Assembly: GCF_041379765.1 (NCBI RefSeq)
Contig: NZ_CP166919.1
Span: forward strand, 3,100,001 to 3,164,000
DNA from: Thalassotalea sp. Sam97
GTDB taxonomy: Bacteria > Pseudomonadota > Gammaproteobacteria > Enterobacterales > Alteromonadaceae
DNA: 64,000 bases
Direction: 5' to 3'
A model generated the notes under the pieces. It made no database searches. It saw only the letters and a list, made by a program, of their open reading frames with translations, and had not been told where the DNA came from. Positions 9,605 to 19,541 of this stretch are shown here, piece by piece. Within the stretch, counting starts at the first letter, position 1; the number at the start of each line of letters is the position of its first letter. Made by a program: the position numbers and the translations under genes.

Positions 9605-10894
9605 CTAGTCAATTAACATAGTGGCAATAGTGGCGATACCTGAGCCGGTTGCACCAGCAGCCCACAGTGATGAACTGTGTTCGTTGTAACAGGCAGATAA
9701 ATCGATATGTACCCAGCCCTTACCATCGTTGTCAACAAAACGTGATAAGAAACCCGCGGCGTTACTTGCCCCGCCAGCACCCCCACCTTTTTGCGTGGTT
9801 GAGTTAGCGGTTATCGCGAATGCTGATGGACATTTCGTTTGGTGGAATTGCTCTAATGGTAATTGCCATGCAGGATCATTTACCTGCTTAGCCGCAGCCA
9901 AGGTTTTCGCAGCCATATTTTGGTCCAATGCAAACACGGCGTTATACTCTCCACCCGTCGCCATAACCGATGCACCGGTAAGTGTCGCTGCGTTGATGAT
10001 CATCGCTGGCTTATCTTCGCTCGCACGCAATAGACCATCAGCCAGCACCAAGCGGCCTTCAGCATCTGTGTTAGCAATTTCAACTGACACGCCGTTTTTA
10101 TAATGCAGCACATCACCGAGTTTAAATGCATAACCGCTGACCATGTTCTCGGCACAGCAAAGGATCAATTTAACGCGCTTTTGTAAGCCCGATTTAATCG
10201 CTAACGCCAGCGCAGCTGTGACTGTCGCAGCACCACCCATATCGCACTTCATCGAAAACATCCCCGCACTTGGCTTAATAGAATAACCTCCTGAATCGAA
10301 AGTAATTCCTTTACCAACCAAGGTTGCAAATACTGGCTCATCTTGACGTTGACTCGGGTTATAATCTAAAACCAGCATGCCAGGATCATTGACGCTACCT
10401 TTACCTACGTTGTAAATACCGGTCCAACCTTCACGCTCTAAACTATCGCCGCTGATAATTTCTGCGGAAACTGCATCAGGTGCCAGCTCTTTGATATAGA
10501 GTAAAGCGTTCTGACATAGGGTTTCAGGAACTAAGTTAGATGGCGTCTGATTAATCAAGTCACGCGCCCAAGCATAAACTTGTTGCTTGTCAGTTAGTGC
10601 TTTGACTTGTTGAGCATCACCGGTGAACTCTATGGCCGCTAATTTGCCGACCTTGCTAAAACCTTGTGCAAAAGCCCATTGACTCTCTGTGCACCAGTTA
10701 TCGCCTGATAACTTAGCACTTGCTACCCCCAAAGATTCAATGGTTCGCCCAGCTTGCTGGATAGTGCGAAGCTCAACAGCTGCGGTGTGTTTTATATGAA
10801 TGTGAATTTCATCATTATGAAAGCTGACTAAACTGTTCGACTGCCAATTACTTGCTGGCTGATTGCTAAGTTTAATGGTTGCTGCTTGAGTCAT
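9605..10894 (-). CDS. pepB: peptidase B (M17 leucyl aminopeptidase family)
   Basis: Cytosolic metallo-aminopeptidase that removes N-terminal residues from peptides. The 429-aa length and sequence follow E. coli PepB closely (KLSNQPA near the N terminus, VGKGITFDSGGYSIK, LCCAENMVSG, FKLGD). The M17 signature NTDAEGRLVLADG is intact, and Lys, Asp and Glu ligands for the two metal ions fall in these motifs. PepB is shorter than PepA (about 500 aa) because the N-terminal domain is reduced. Single gene, convergent with the UbiA-like gene. Confidence 0.92.
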   Translation of the reverse strand: MTQAATIKLSNQPASNWQSNSLVSFHNDEIHIHIKHTAAVELRTIQQAGRTIESLGVASAKLSGDNWCTESQWAFAQGFSKVGKLAAIEFTGDAQQVKALTDKQQVYAWARDLINQTPSNLVPETLCQNALLYIKELAPDAVSAEIISGDSLEREGWTGIYNVGKGSVNDPGMLVLDYNPSQRQDEPVFATLVGKGITFDSGGYSIKPSAGMFSMKCDMGGAATVTAALALAIKSGLQKRVKLILCCAENMVSGYAFKLGDVLHYKNGVSVEIANTDAEGRLVLADGLLRASEDKPAMIINAATLTGASVMATGGEYNAVFALDQNMAAKTLAAAKQVNDPAWQLPLEQFHQTKCPSAFAITANSTTQKGGGAGGASNAAGFLSRFVDNDGKGWVHIDLSACYNEHSSSLWAAGATGSGIATIATMLID

Positions 10895-11241
10895 AACATA
10901 TCCTATGTAAGTTAATTAAACATCTCACCACTGATAGAACGACATATATAATATCGGTTATAAAAGCTCAGTGGCAGAGCCTGTTAAAATCGTAATCGAA
11001 TCTCGGTGCTTTTATAGCATAGTTCATGAAAAGAAAAACAATTTAGTAGCAAAATCGTGACAAGTGAGCACCGAAAACAGAGGGTATTATGTAAATCCTG
11101 ATTCACAGAATTTATCACTATCAGGGCGTCTCCTGTTCCTTATCAGACAAGTATTTGGAAAACCTAAAATGTTATTTTGTGCATATTTTTCAAGCACATC
11201 TATACTCAATTTATCATTGTATAAAAATAAAAAGGTACACT
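10895..11241. other. 347-bp divergent intergenic region
   Basis: Lies between the starts of pepB and the TPR lipoprotein gene and should hold both promoters. It is AT-rich. A small frame from 11064 overlaps the TPR gene in another register and has no recognisable features. No RNA gene or repeat was recognised. Confidence 0.5.
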
Positions 11242-13983
11242 GTGAAATACTTGATGCTTACAGTTTTTTGGCTTGCTCTTGTTGGTTGCCAGCAAGCAAA
11301 ATCTCCAGAACAACACTATCAATCTGCAATCTCAGCTTATCAAGAAAAAGACTATCAAACGGCAATTGTTGAGCTTAAAAGTAGCTTGCAAAGCAATGTT
11401 GACGATTATAAAGCTAGGCTATTACTCGGTAAATCTTACCTAATATCGGGGAACCCGATGGCTGCTGAAAAAGAATTGCGCAAGTCGATACAAACGGGCG
11501 CTGACATTAACGACGTTAGTCCATATCTGGCCCGAGCTTTGTTAATGACTCGAGACTATGCTGCGATTGACGATGTCATTAATGATCAAGCGATTGCCAC
11601 CGATATTATGATGACGATAAAAACCTTGGTTGCGATTGATTACATCTTTAACAGGCGTATAGAGCAAGGCCAGCAACTCATCGCGGATGTTTTAAACGAA
11701 GGCGACTCAGAATTATTATACTTCCAACTGGGCAAAGTACTCATCGCCGCTCTAGACGAGCAATTGCCGCAAGCGATTAGCCAAACAACCAATCTATTAA
11801 AATACGACAATCAATTTAATGATGTCACATTATTGTTAGGTCGATTGCAACTGCTCAATAATGATGTGGAGGCTGGTATTGATTCGCTAACCTCTTATCT
11901 TGCTGCTCACCCGTATTCTTCCCAAACTCAACTCAACCTCGCAAAAGCACACATATCTCAAGGACAACTGAAGCAAGCGAGCGCCTTACTTGAACCTCTG
12001 CTAGCCAAGTTTCCTGAGAACATAGAAGTTAATCAATTATTGTCCGAAATTATGTTTCGACAAGAGGCTTATCAAGACGCCGCCAACTATGCCGGTACAG
12101 CCTTGGCAGGTAACCCAGACCTTGTGAGATCGAATTTAATCGCTGGCGTCAGTTATTATCAATTGCAACGCCCAGAAAGTGCGTATCATCATTTAAAGTC
12201 TGCTGAAGCGTACCTGCCTGCCGATCACCCTGCACGAAAAATTTTGATGCAGCTACAATTCACTTTAGGTTACATCGAAGATGGCGTTGCGGCTCTAGAC
12301 AAAGATATCGATCTGAGTAATCTTGACCCAACTATATTATCAACTGCTAGTTATGCCTTGTTGCGCGACGGAAATAAAGAGCAAGCAACTCGTTATATCG
12401 AGCAAATGTCAAGTATTGACACAGATAGTGCAGAATTACTGAGCAAGCGTGGAGCATTAAAACTTGCGATTAATGATCCTTCTGGTATCGATGATTTAGA
12501 ACGAGCATTAGAAAAAGATCCTCAGTTCAATGAAGCTAGATTAATCTTATTACAACGCTATTTGCAAAGTAATGACATCGATGGTGCCATGAGTATCGCA
12601 ACGCGTTGGGTTGAAGATCAACCCAATCAAGCTGCAGCATATGTTGCAAAAGGGTTAGTTTATCGCAGGATGAGTGATGACACTAATGCCAAAAATTCAT
12701 TTAAAAAAGCATTAACATTTGATCCTGAAAGCTTGAGTGCTCATTACCACTTAGCGATTTACGATGTTGTCGAACAAGCGTATGACAGTGCATTTCAACG
12801 CACTGAATTACTACTTTCGATTAATCCTAAACATCAAGGAGGACTTAATATACTTTTGGCTTTGTCGCAGCAATCCGAATACCAACAAAAGTCACTAGTT
12901 CAATTACAGTCATTACAACAAGCCAATCCCGATAGTTTGGGAATTTTATTAACGCTTGCTAAGGCCTACCAAATTAGTGGCAAAACTGCTGAAGCAAAGG
13001 CATTATTTACCTTTAATGAAAGTGAATGGGCAAGTAATACAACGTTTCTTGATTCATATGCCCATTTAAGTATCAATACCGGCGACTATGTTAAAGCCGA
13101 AGAGTTATTTAAACGTGTTTTAACCCTGTCAGATAGTAATTATAGCGCTTATGTTGGACTCATCGCCTCTTACGAAGCTCGACGAGATTTCACTCAAGCA
13201 ATCCGGACTGTCGATAAAGCTTTAACTATATTTCCTGACGATACCCGTCTTAAAGCCTATGCCGCTTATTTGCACCTTGATGCCGGTAACACTGAGCAAG
13301 CTGAATTGATTATTAATGAGATCGATAAAGAGATCTCAGAACAACTTTCATGGACTCTAAAAGCTCGTTTGCATGCAACGAAAAGGGACTTCAATAACGC
13401 AAAAGCATATGCCCAAAATCTCTATCAGGAAACAGCTAGTGAAGAACATACAGAGTTATACACTCTTGTGTTAAGGGGTTTGAGTGAGCATAACGAGGCT
13501 ATAGACATCCTCAGCAAAGCAATAGAACAATATCCCGATAATAAAAAATTAAAATTATTGCTAGCCGAGCTCACGATGAATAAAGAGCCAAGTACAGCGT
13601 TCAAAATATATCAAGAACTGGTTAGCAAGATGCCTGATAATGTTTTGATTCATAACAATATGGCTTGGACTGCAATCAACTTAGAAAAATATGATGTTGC
13701 CCTTGAAAACGCACAAAAAGCAGCGGATATATCGAATAACGCACCCGAGGTTTTAGATACATTAGGTTTAGCCTATATGCGCCGTGGCGACTATCAACTT
13801 GCAGAGTCGCACTTTATTAAAGCCATGGAAGCTTTACCCGATCACCCTGGTATTATATTACACTACGCTGAATTGCTGATTTATTTAAATCGTCCTGACG
13901 AATCTCGTCAAGTGATCGCCAAGCTTGATAGCAGTGAAAAAAAGCAAAGAATCGAAGCCATGCTAGAAGATTCTCCAAAATAA
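11242..13983 (+). CDS. TPR-repeat lipoprotein, PEP-CTERM system PrsT-like
   Basis: A GTG start at 11242, preceded by an AAAAAGG ribosome site, gives about 913 aa and a proper lipoprotein signal ending in the lipobox LVGC. An in-frame ATG at 11155 would add an unlikely basic extension. The mature protein is almost entirely tetratricopeptide repeats, beginning EQHYQSAISAYQEKDYQTAIVELKSSLQ, with LLGKSY and AEKELRKSI typical of PrsT, the TPR protein of exosortase/PEP-CTERM systems. Anchoring in an outer-envelope membrane and a scaffold role are inferred. No exosortase, PEP-CTERM protein or polysaccharide gene is nearby. A strong terminator follows. Confidence 0.75.
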   Translation: MKYLMLTVFWLALVGCQQAKSPEQHYQSAISAYQEKDYQTAIVELKSSLQSNVDDYKARLLLGKSYLISGNPMAAEKELRKSIQTGADINDVSPYLARALLMTRDYAAIDDVINDQAIATDIMMTIKTLVAIDYIFNRRIEQGQQLIADVLNEGDSELLYFQLGKVLIAALDEQLPQAISQTTNLLKYDNQFNDVTLLLGRLQLLNNDVEAGIDSLTSYLAAHPYSSQTQLNLAKAHISQGQLKQASALLEPLLAKFPENIEVNQLLSEIMFRQEAYQDAANYAGTALAGNPDLVRSNLIAGVSYYQLQRPESAYHHLKSAEAYLPADHPARKILMQLQFTLGYIEDGVAALDKDIDLSNLDPTILSTASYALLRDGNKEQATRYIEQMSSIDTDSAELLSKRGALKLAINDPSGIDDLERALEKDPQFNEARLILLQRYLQSNDIDGAMSIATRWVEDQPNQAAAYVAKGLVYRRMSDDTNAKNSFKKALTFDPESLSAHYHLAIYDVVEQAYDSAFQRTELLLSINPKHQGGLNILLALSQQSEYQQKSLVQLQSLQQANPDSLGILLTLAKAYQISGKTAEAKALFTFNESEWASNTTFLDSYAHLSINTGDYVKAEELFKRVLTLSDSNYSAYVGLIASYEARRDFTQAIRTVDKALTIFPDDTRLKAYAAYLHLDAGNTEQAELIINEIDKEISEQLSWTLKARLHATKRDFNNAKAYAQNLYQETASEEHTELYTLVLRGLSEHNEAIDILSKAIEQYPDNKKLKLLLAELTMNKEPSTAFKIYQELVSKMPDNVLIHNNMAWTAINLEKYDVALENAQKAADISNNAPEVLDTLGLAYMRRGDYQLAESHFIKAMEALPDHPGIILHYAELLIYLNRPDESRQVIAKLDSSEKKQRIEAMLEDSPK

Positions 13984-14033
13984 CCTGATAAGCATTAGCT
14001 TCGCTGATCAGACGAGACAATAACTGTACAAGT

Positions 14034-14069
14034 AAATGTCTCAACAACAGATGTTGTTGAGACATTTTT
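14034..14069 (+). terminator. terminator after the TPR lipoprotein
   Basis: A 16-bp perfect stem (14034-14049 with 14052-14067, core TGTCTCAACAACA) is followed by further T residues. The remaining bases up to sfsA (14070-14212) show nothing recognisable. Confidence 0.8.
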
Positions 14070-14212
14070 GTGTTTGTTAGCGTAGCCTTCAAGATTATCA
14101 GAAAATGCGAGAGAACTAGGAACATTGGCTCCGCCAAAGCCATAAAGGTTTAACTAGTTTAACTATGTTAGGATAACAACCTAGAATCTAAGCCGATTAT
14201 TAAAAACAAGTC

Positions 14213-14950
14213 ATGAAGTTTAATCCTAGCCTCAAACCTGCCACCTTAGTTAAACGCTACAAACGATTTTTAGCCGATGTGATCATAGCCAACGGCAGTG
14301 AAACTACCATTCATATTGCAAACACAGGTGCTATGACTGGGTGTGCCGAGCCAGGTAATACGGTGTGGTATAGCACGTCAAATAACCCCAAACGCAAATA
14401 TCCGTTTAGTTGGGAGTTAACTGAAAACAGAGAAAATCATTTAATCTGTGTCAACACGATACGCGCTAACCAATTAGCTGAAGAAGCTATTAACACCGGC
14501 GTCATCAAAGAACTTAGCGGATATAACAATTTAACGCGAGAAGTAAAATACGGCAACGAAAATAGCAAAATTGATTTGCTGTTATCTGCAAGCGACCTAC
14601 CTGATGCATATATTGAAGTAAAAAGTGTTACTTTACTGGACGGTAAGCAGGGCTATTTTCCTGATGCCATAACGACACGAGGGCAAAAACACTTGCGAGA
14701 GTTAATCGATATTGCAAGCTCTGGTAAACGTGCTGTATTACTGTTTGCGGTATTGCATACCGGAATCGATTGTGTGCAACCCGCCGCTCATATAGACCCT
14801 CAATATAGTAAGTTACTAGCTGACGCCGAACAAGCAGGGGTTGAGATTTTAGCTTACAAGGCGTCAATTTCGCCACAGGAAATCAAGCTCACATCAAGAA
14901 TTGCGGTTGAAGTCAAAGATAAATTACAGCGCCCCCTCGGCAAAATATGA
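14213..14950 (+). CDS. sfsA: SfsA family protein
   Basis: The 245-aa protein matches the SfsA family (sugar fermentation stimulation protein): LVKRYKRFLADV, the AMTGCAEPG segment, and the nuclease-like core YIEVKSVTLL...FPDA, with GQKHLREL. The family has a predicted OB-fold plus a restriction-endonuclease-like domain; nucleic-acid binding was reported for E. coli SfsA, but its true role is unclear. It sits upstream of dksA, as in many gammaproteobacteria, and is separated from it by 315 bp with its own promoter region. Confidence 0.9.
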   Translation: MKFNPSLKPATLVKRYKRFLADVIIANGSETTIHIANTGAMTGCAEPGNTVWYSTSNNPKRKYPFSWELTENRENHLICVNTIRANQLAEEAINTGVIKELSGYNNLTREVKYGNENSKIDLLLSASDLPDAYIEVKSVTLLDGKQGYFPDAITTRGQKHLRELIDIASSGKRAVLLFAVLHTGIDCVQPAAHIDPQYSKLLADAEQAGVEILAYKASISPQEIKLTSRIAVEVKDKLQRPLGKI

Positions 14951-15265
14951 AATGAACCTTCACAGCAACTGCCTGTCAAAGATTTAAGCTAGCAAAACAG
15001 CTATAAAATGAAGGTTTAACGTGATGAATTGGCTGACGTGAGCATAAATCGTCGATATTTACAAAAAATCGCTGTTTATTTCACCTTAAACCTTGATATT
15101 GAATTTTTTAGCCTTATATTTCGTGTTTGACAGAATTAACTGTATCTGTAACAAGCTGGCAATAACATAGTCACAAATCCTTTGCCAGTACCCACACATT
15201 CTGTTATAGATATTCCATTATTTATTAGCGCTATCAAGAATTGAGTAGTAACTAGGAGAATCGGC
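14951..15265 (+). promoter_or_regulatory. dksA upstream region with candidate promoter
   Basis: A 315-bp gene-free stretch. TTGATA (15093-15098), a 16-bp spacer and TATATT (15115-15120) form a plausible sigma70 promoter about 145 bp ahead of dksA, leaving a long leader. A separate TTGACA at 15127 lacks a convincing -10. A good ribosome site AGGAG (15254-15258) precedes the dksA ATG. Confidence 0.4.
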
Positions 15266-15712
15266 ATGCCAACTAACAAAACACAAGCGATCGGCATTCT
15301 GGCATTGGCTGGCGTTGAACCATACATTGAAAAAGCAGGCGAAGAATACATGAACCCTGCTCAGGAAGAGCACTTCAAGAAAATTCTAGAAGCATGGCGA
15401 GCTCAATTACGTGCAGAAGTTGATCGTACCGTAACGCATATGAAAGACGAAGCGGCGAACTTCCCTGATCCGGTAGACCGTGCTGCGCAAGAGGAAGAGT
15501 TCAGCCTTGAATTACGTACCCGCGACCGTGAACGTAAGCTTATCAAGAAAATTGAGAAGACCTTGCAACTTATTGAAGAGCGTGATTTCGGTTTCTGTGA
15601 TTCATGTGGTATCGAAATCGGCATCAAGCGCTTAGAAGCACGCCCGACCGCTGATTTATGTATCGAGTGTAAAACTCTAGCTGAAATTAAAGAGCGTCAG
15701 TTAGCAGGTTAG
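15266..15712 (+). CDS. dksA: RNA polymerase-binding transcription factor DksA
   Basis: Binds the RNA polymerase secondary channel and, with ppGpp, carries out the stringent response, notably repressing rRNA promoters such as those in this window. The 148-aa protein has a coiled coil with the acidic tip DPVDRA (D68, D71, A73) and a four-cysteine zinc finger (C111, C114, C132, C135). Length and residues match canonical DksA. gluQRS follows after 2 bp, the conserved dksA-gluQRS operon. Confidence 0.96.
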   Translation: MPTNKTQAIGILALAGVEPYIEKAGEEYMNPAQEEHFKKILEAWRAQLRAEVDRTVTHMKDEAANFPDPVDRAAQEEEFSLELRTRDRERKLIKKIEKTLQLIEERDFGFCDSCGIEIGIKRLEARPTADLCIECKTLAEIKERQLAG

Positions 15713-15714
15713 TC

Positions 15715-16626
15715 TTGTTTGACCCTAGCATTATTTGCAAAAACACTTCACGGCCACGATCACCCTATCGTGGCCGTTTTGCACCATCTCCATCCGGTTT
15801 ATTACACTTTGGCTCACTGGTCGCTGCGCTTGGCAGTTATTTACAAGCTAAAAGCCTGCAAGGTACATGGCTAGTTCGTATTGAAGACATTGATAAACCA
15901 AGAGAGATGCCCGGTGCCGACAAGCATATCTTAAACACGCTAGAAGCCTATGGTCTGCACTGGGATGAATCAGTGTTATACCAAAGTCAACAGCATGCAT
16001 TATATGACCGAGTTCTCGCTGAATTAAAACAGCAACAACTTAGTTACTTTTGTCAATGCTCGCGAGCGCAAATCAAAAAGCAAGGTGGTATTTATCAAGG
16101 ACATTGCCGTCACTTAGATTTACCAGCAAAAAACAGTGCGATGCGCCTAGTAAATCAACACCCGATAGAAAGCTTTATTGACGGTTTGCAAGGACATGTG
16201 ACGGTTCAAAGTAATCTCAGCCATGAAGACTTTATCATTCATCGCCGGGATGGCCTATATGCCTACCAACTTGCTGTGGTTATTGATGATATTTACCAAG
16301 GGATAAGCGAAGTGGTACGGGGATGTGACTTACTCGAGCCTACCGCTCGACAATTAACCTTGTTCAAAACCCTCAATTGCCCTGCGCCAGCTTATGTTCA
16401 CCTGCCACTGGCGGTAACAGAGCAAGGTTATAAGTTAAGTAAACAAAACGCTGCACCCGCCATCGACAATGACTGCCCACAACCAGCGCTGGTTGCCGCA
16501 TTAGAGTTTTTAGGGCAACAACCTGATCCACAGCTTGAACAGGCAAGTGTCGACGACATCATTGCTTGGGGCATAGAGCACTGGCAACTCGACAAAGTCG
16601 CGAAAGTTCGAGAAATCTCACTATAA
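15715..16626 (+). CDS. gluQ: glutamyl-Q tRNA(Asp) synthetase
   Basis: Class I synthetase-like enzyme that attaches glutamate to queuosine in tRNA-Asp. It has the signature GRFAPSPSGLLHFGSL, a zinc-binding CQCSR...CRH segment and KLSKQN in the KMSKS position. It lacks the C-terminal anticodon-binding domain of GluRS, as expected for 303 aa. The only start before the conserved core is the TTG at 15715, with a weak AGCAGG site inside dksA, which suggests translational coupling. A roughly 17-aa extension precedes the conserved RGRFAPSP. Confidence 0.92.
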   Translation: MFDPSIICKNTSRPRSPYRGRFAPSPSGLLHFGSLVAALGSYLQAKSLQGTWLVRIEDIDKPREMPGADKHILNTLEAYGLHWDESVLYQSQQHALYDRVLAELKQQQLSYFCQCSRAQIKKQGGIYQGHCRHLDLPAKNSAMRLVNQHPIESFIDGLQGHVTVQSNLSHEDFIIHRRDGLYAYQLAVVIDDIYQGISEVVRGCDLLEPTARQLTLFKTLNCPAPAYVHLPLAVTEQGYKLSKQNAAPAIDNDCPQPALVAALEFLGQQPDPQLEQASVDDIIAWGIEHWQLDKVAKVREISL

Positions 16627-16785
16627 TAGCAATAGCTAGCCGAACTGAATAAAGTGACAACGAGCTAACTAAACAACTGTTTTATCATAAAATTAGCACT
16701 AAAACGTTGTCTTTTCGTTCTCTTTTTAAGCAACTTAGAGTATGATCTCGCCTTATTTTAAATATACAGATGTACACAAACACAG

Positions 16786-18156
16786 ATGAAGGTAATCAGT
16801 TCATTCATCGGGCTTTTAAAATCCATGACAGGAAAACGGGCAATTAACGAACCACAATACCCTATCGTTCTCGATCGAGACGAACATAATGTTTCCCGCA
16901 AAGAGTTAAGCGAGAATGCGCTAAAAGTGCTTTATCGCCTCAATAAAGGCGGCTACGACGCCTACTTAGTCGGTGGCGGCGTACGCGACATATTACTCGG
17001 CGAACATCCTAAAGATTTTGATATCGTTACCAATGCAACGCCAGAGCAAATTAAGCAGTTATTTAGAAACTGTCGCCTTATCGGTCGTCGCTTTCGTTTA
17101 GCGCATATCGTATTTGGCCGCGATATCATAGAAGTTGCCACTTTTCGTGGTCATCACAAAGAACAAGTAAGCAGCACAGATAAACATGCCAAGCAATCAG
17201 AGCATGGCATGCTATTGCGCGACAATATTTACGGCACCATAGACGAAGATGCGGAGCGTCGTGACTTTACCATTAACGCCCTGTATTACAGCATCAATGA
17301 CTTTAAAGTATATGACTTTGCTAACGGTGTTAAGGACATTAAAAATCGTATTGTTCGCTTAATTGGCGATCCTGAGACGCGTTATCGCGAAGATCCGGTA
17401 CGCATGTTACGAGCGATTCGCTTTGCAACCAAACTCGATATGACAATCGATGCTGCAACCAAAGCGCCAATAAAAACACTCGCCCCCCTGATGGCAAATA
17501 TTCCGCCAGCACGCATGTTTGAAGAATATATTAAGCTATTCTTGGGTGGTAAGGCGCATGCAAATGCTCATATGCTAGCTCAATACCAGTTATTAGAGTA
17601 TTTTTTCCCACACTTTGCAGAAGATCTGCGGAATAAACCCGACGGCACTGCCGTGCAGTTTATTGACAAAGTGCTACACAACACCGATAGCCGAATCAAC
17701 GATGGCAAACGAGTAACACCTGCATTTTTATTGGCCGCTGTGATTTGGCACCGTATCGAAGCACAAGTTAACGTCTTAGTTAAGCAGCAGATGTCTCATC
17801 AAGACGCCTTCTTTAGTGCTATGCACGAAGTGTTTGGTGAACAACAACGTTGTATTGCAATTCCAAAGCGCCTGCAACTGCCGATGAAAGATATTTGGTT
17901 TTTACAACAAAAACTTACTCAGCGAGAAGCGAAAAAAGTATATAAGACTTTAGAGCATCCAAGATTCAGAGCTGGCTACGACTTCTTGTTATTACGTGCT
18001 GAAGTTGAGGGTGGCGAATTGCAGGAGCTAGCTGATTGGTGGACGCATTTTCAAGCGGCCGCTCCAGATACTCAACAACAAATGCTAAAAAGCTTTCGTC
18101 CTTCAAGGCAAAAACGCCGTCGCAGTCCACGAAAACGCAACAAGGTATCTGACTAA
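16786..18156 (+). CDS. pcnB: poly(A) polymerase I
   Basis: Adds poly(A) tails to RNA 3' ends and so promotes decay. The 456-aa protein has the class II nucleotidyltransferase signature: LVGGGVRDILLG followed by KDFDIVTNA, whose two Asp bind metal. The RRDFTINALYY segment and the R-rich GDPETRYREDPVRMLRAIRFA are also present. The C terminus is strongly basic (SRQKRRRSPRKRNK), as in E. coli PcnB, for RNA binding. The alternative, a CCA-adding enzyme, is less likely given this tail and the neighbouring folK. Its stop overlaps the folK start (TAATG). Confidence 0.94.
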   Translation: MKVISSFIGLLKSMTGKRAINEPQYPIVLDRDEHNVSRKELSENALKVLYRLNKGGYDAYLVGGGVRDILLGEHPKDFDIVTNATPEQIKQLFRNCRLIGRRFRLAHIVFGRDIIEVATFRGHHKEQVSSTDKHAKQSEHGMLLRDNIYGTIDEDAERRDFTINALYYSINDFKVYDFANGVKDIKNRIVRLIGDPETRYREDPVRMLRAIRFATKLDMTIDAATKAPIKTLAPLMANIPPARMFEEYIKLFLGGKAHANAHMLAQYQLLEYFFPHFAEDLRNKPDGTAVQFIDKVLHNTDSRINDGKRVTPAFLLAAVIWHRIEAQVNVLVKQQMSHQDAFFSAMHEVFGEQQRCIAIPKRLQLPMKDIWFLQQKLTQREAKKVYKTLEHPRFRAGYDFLLLRAEVEGGELQELADWWTHFQAAAPDTQQQMLKSFRPSRQKRRRSPRKRNKVSD

Positions 18157-18656
18157 TGACTGCTCATACGGTTTATATTGGCTTAGGCAGTAATCTTGCA
18201 GGGCCCGATCAACAAATAGAACAAGCCCTTGAGGCGATAAAGAACATTGCGAAGACGCAACTCACTCGTGTCTCGTCGCTTTATACAAGCAAGCCTATGG
18301 GGCCGCAAGATCAGCCTGATTACATGAATGCGGTCGCCGAGCTTGCGACACAGTTATCGCCTCTGGAGTTACTGGACCAATTGCAAGCGATAGAGTTGAG
18401 TTTTGGTCGTGTGCGCAAAGACGAGCGCTGGGGTGCTCGCGTACTTGACTTAGACATACTATTATTTGCCAATAATGTGATTGATAGCGAGCGCCTAACT
18501 GTCCCTCACTACGGGATGAAAGTACGCGAATTTGTTATTTATCCATTAGCAGAAATTGCTCCTGAGCTACACTTACCAGACGGAACCAGTGTTGCAAGTT
18601 TACAAAAGCAACTTGATGCCAACGGCTTATTTATCGTTCGCCCATTGCACATTTAA
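18156..18656 (+). CDS. folK: 6-hydroxymethyl-7,8-dihydropterin pyrophosphokinase
   Basis: Transfers pyrophosphate from ATP to hydroxymethyl-dihydropterin in folate synthesis. The 166-aa protein has YIGLGSNLAGP at the N terminus, SSLYTSKPMGPQDQPDYMNAV, and the HPPK signature RKDERWGARVLDLDILLF. Its first base overlaps the pcnB stop, so it is translationally coupled. panB starts 68 bp downstream and may be on the same transcript. Confidence 0.95.
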   Translation: MTAHTVYIGLGSNLAGPDQQIEQALEAIKNIAKTQLTRVSSLYTSKPMGPQDQPDYMNAVAELATQLSPLELLDQLQAIELSFGRVRKDERWGARVLDLDILLFANNVIDSERLTVPHYGMKVREFVIYPLAEIAPELHLPDGTSVASLQKQLDANGLFIVRPLHI

Positions 18657-18724
18657 CATTTCTGTGACACTGTTATCGGCACTTAATTTGGTGCTATTGC
18701 ACTGTAATATTGTAAAGAAATCAT

Positions 18725-19519
18725 ATGAGTAGAATTACCGTAAGTACCCTGCAAAAAATGAAGCAGGAAGGTCAAAAAATTTCCACCATTACTGCTTATG
18801 ATGCAAGCTTCAGCCATTTATTTGATGAAGCCGGCATTCACGCCATGTTAATTGGTGACTCACTTGGTATGGTGTTACAAGGTCAATCTGACACATTACC
18901 TGTTACCATTGACGATATCGCCTACCATACCCGTTGCGTGCGCGCCGGTGCTACCAAAGCGCTGATTATCGGCGATATGCCTTTTATGAGTTACGCCAGC
19001 CCTGAGCAAGCCTTCGATAACGCGGCAAAGCTAATGCGTGCTGGTGCTAACATGGTTAAGCTTGAAGGTGGAGAATGGCTAGAAGAGACCATTAAAGGCT
19101 TAGTTGATCGCAGTGTACCTGTTTGTGGTCACTTAGGCTTAACGCCACAGTCTGTTAATGTTTTTGGTGGTTTTAAAGTTCAAGGCCGCGACAATGAAAA
19201 AGCACTAAAAATGATTGCCGATGCGAAAAAGCTTGAGGCTGCTGGTATCCAATTATTAGTACTTGAGTGTATTCCAACTGAGCTAGCTAAAGCCATCACC
19301 GACGCAGTATCTATCCCTGTGATTGGTATTGGCGCGGGTAACGTCACCGATGGTCAAATACTGGTAATGCATGATGCGTTTGGTATTTCGGTAGGCAAGA
19401 TCCCTAAGTTTTCACGCAACTTCTTAGCCGACGCAGGTGACATTAGAGCTGCGGTTGCGCTGTATAAATCAGAAGTTGAGTCAGGGAATTTTCCCGGCGC
19501 AGAGCACAGCTTTAGCTAA
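18725..19519 (+). CDS. panB: 3-methyl-2-oxobutanoate hydroxymethyltransferase
   Basis: First step of pantoate synthesis, adding a hydroxymethyl group from methylene-THF to ketoisovalerate. The 264-aa length is standard. It has TAYDASFS, LIGDSLGMV with metal-binding Asp, GGEWLEETI and GIGAGNVTDGQILVMHD. panC follows after 22 bp. Confidence 0.96.
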   Translation: MSRITVSTLQKMKQEGQKISTITAYDASFSHLFDEAGIHAMLIGDSLGMVLQGQSDTLPVTIDDIAYHTRCVRAGATKALIIGDMPFMSYASPEQAFDNAAKLMRAGANMVKLEGGEWLEETIKGLVDRSVPVCGHLGLTPQSVNVFGGFKVQGRDNEKALKMIADAKKLEAAGIQLLVLECIPTELAKAITDAVSIPVIGIGAGNVTDGQILVMHDAFGISVGKIPKFSRNFLADAGDIRAAVALYKSEVESGNFPGAEHSFS

Positions 19520-19541
19520 TGGCTGCTAATTAGGAATCGTA

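Noticed and set aside
11064..11372. 102-codon frame upstream of and overlapping the TPR lipoprotein
   Set aside because: Overlaps the lipoprotein signal region in another register; composition is not protein-like.
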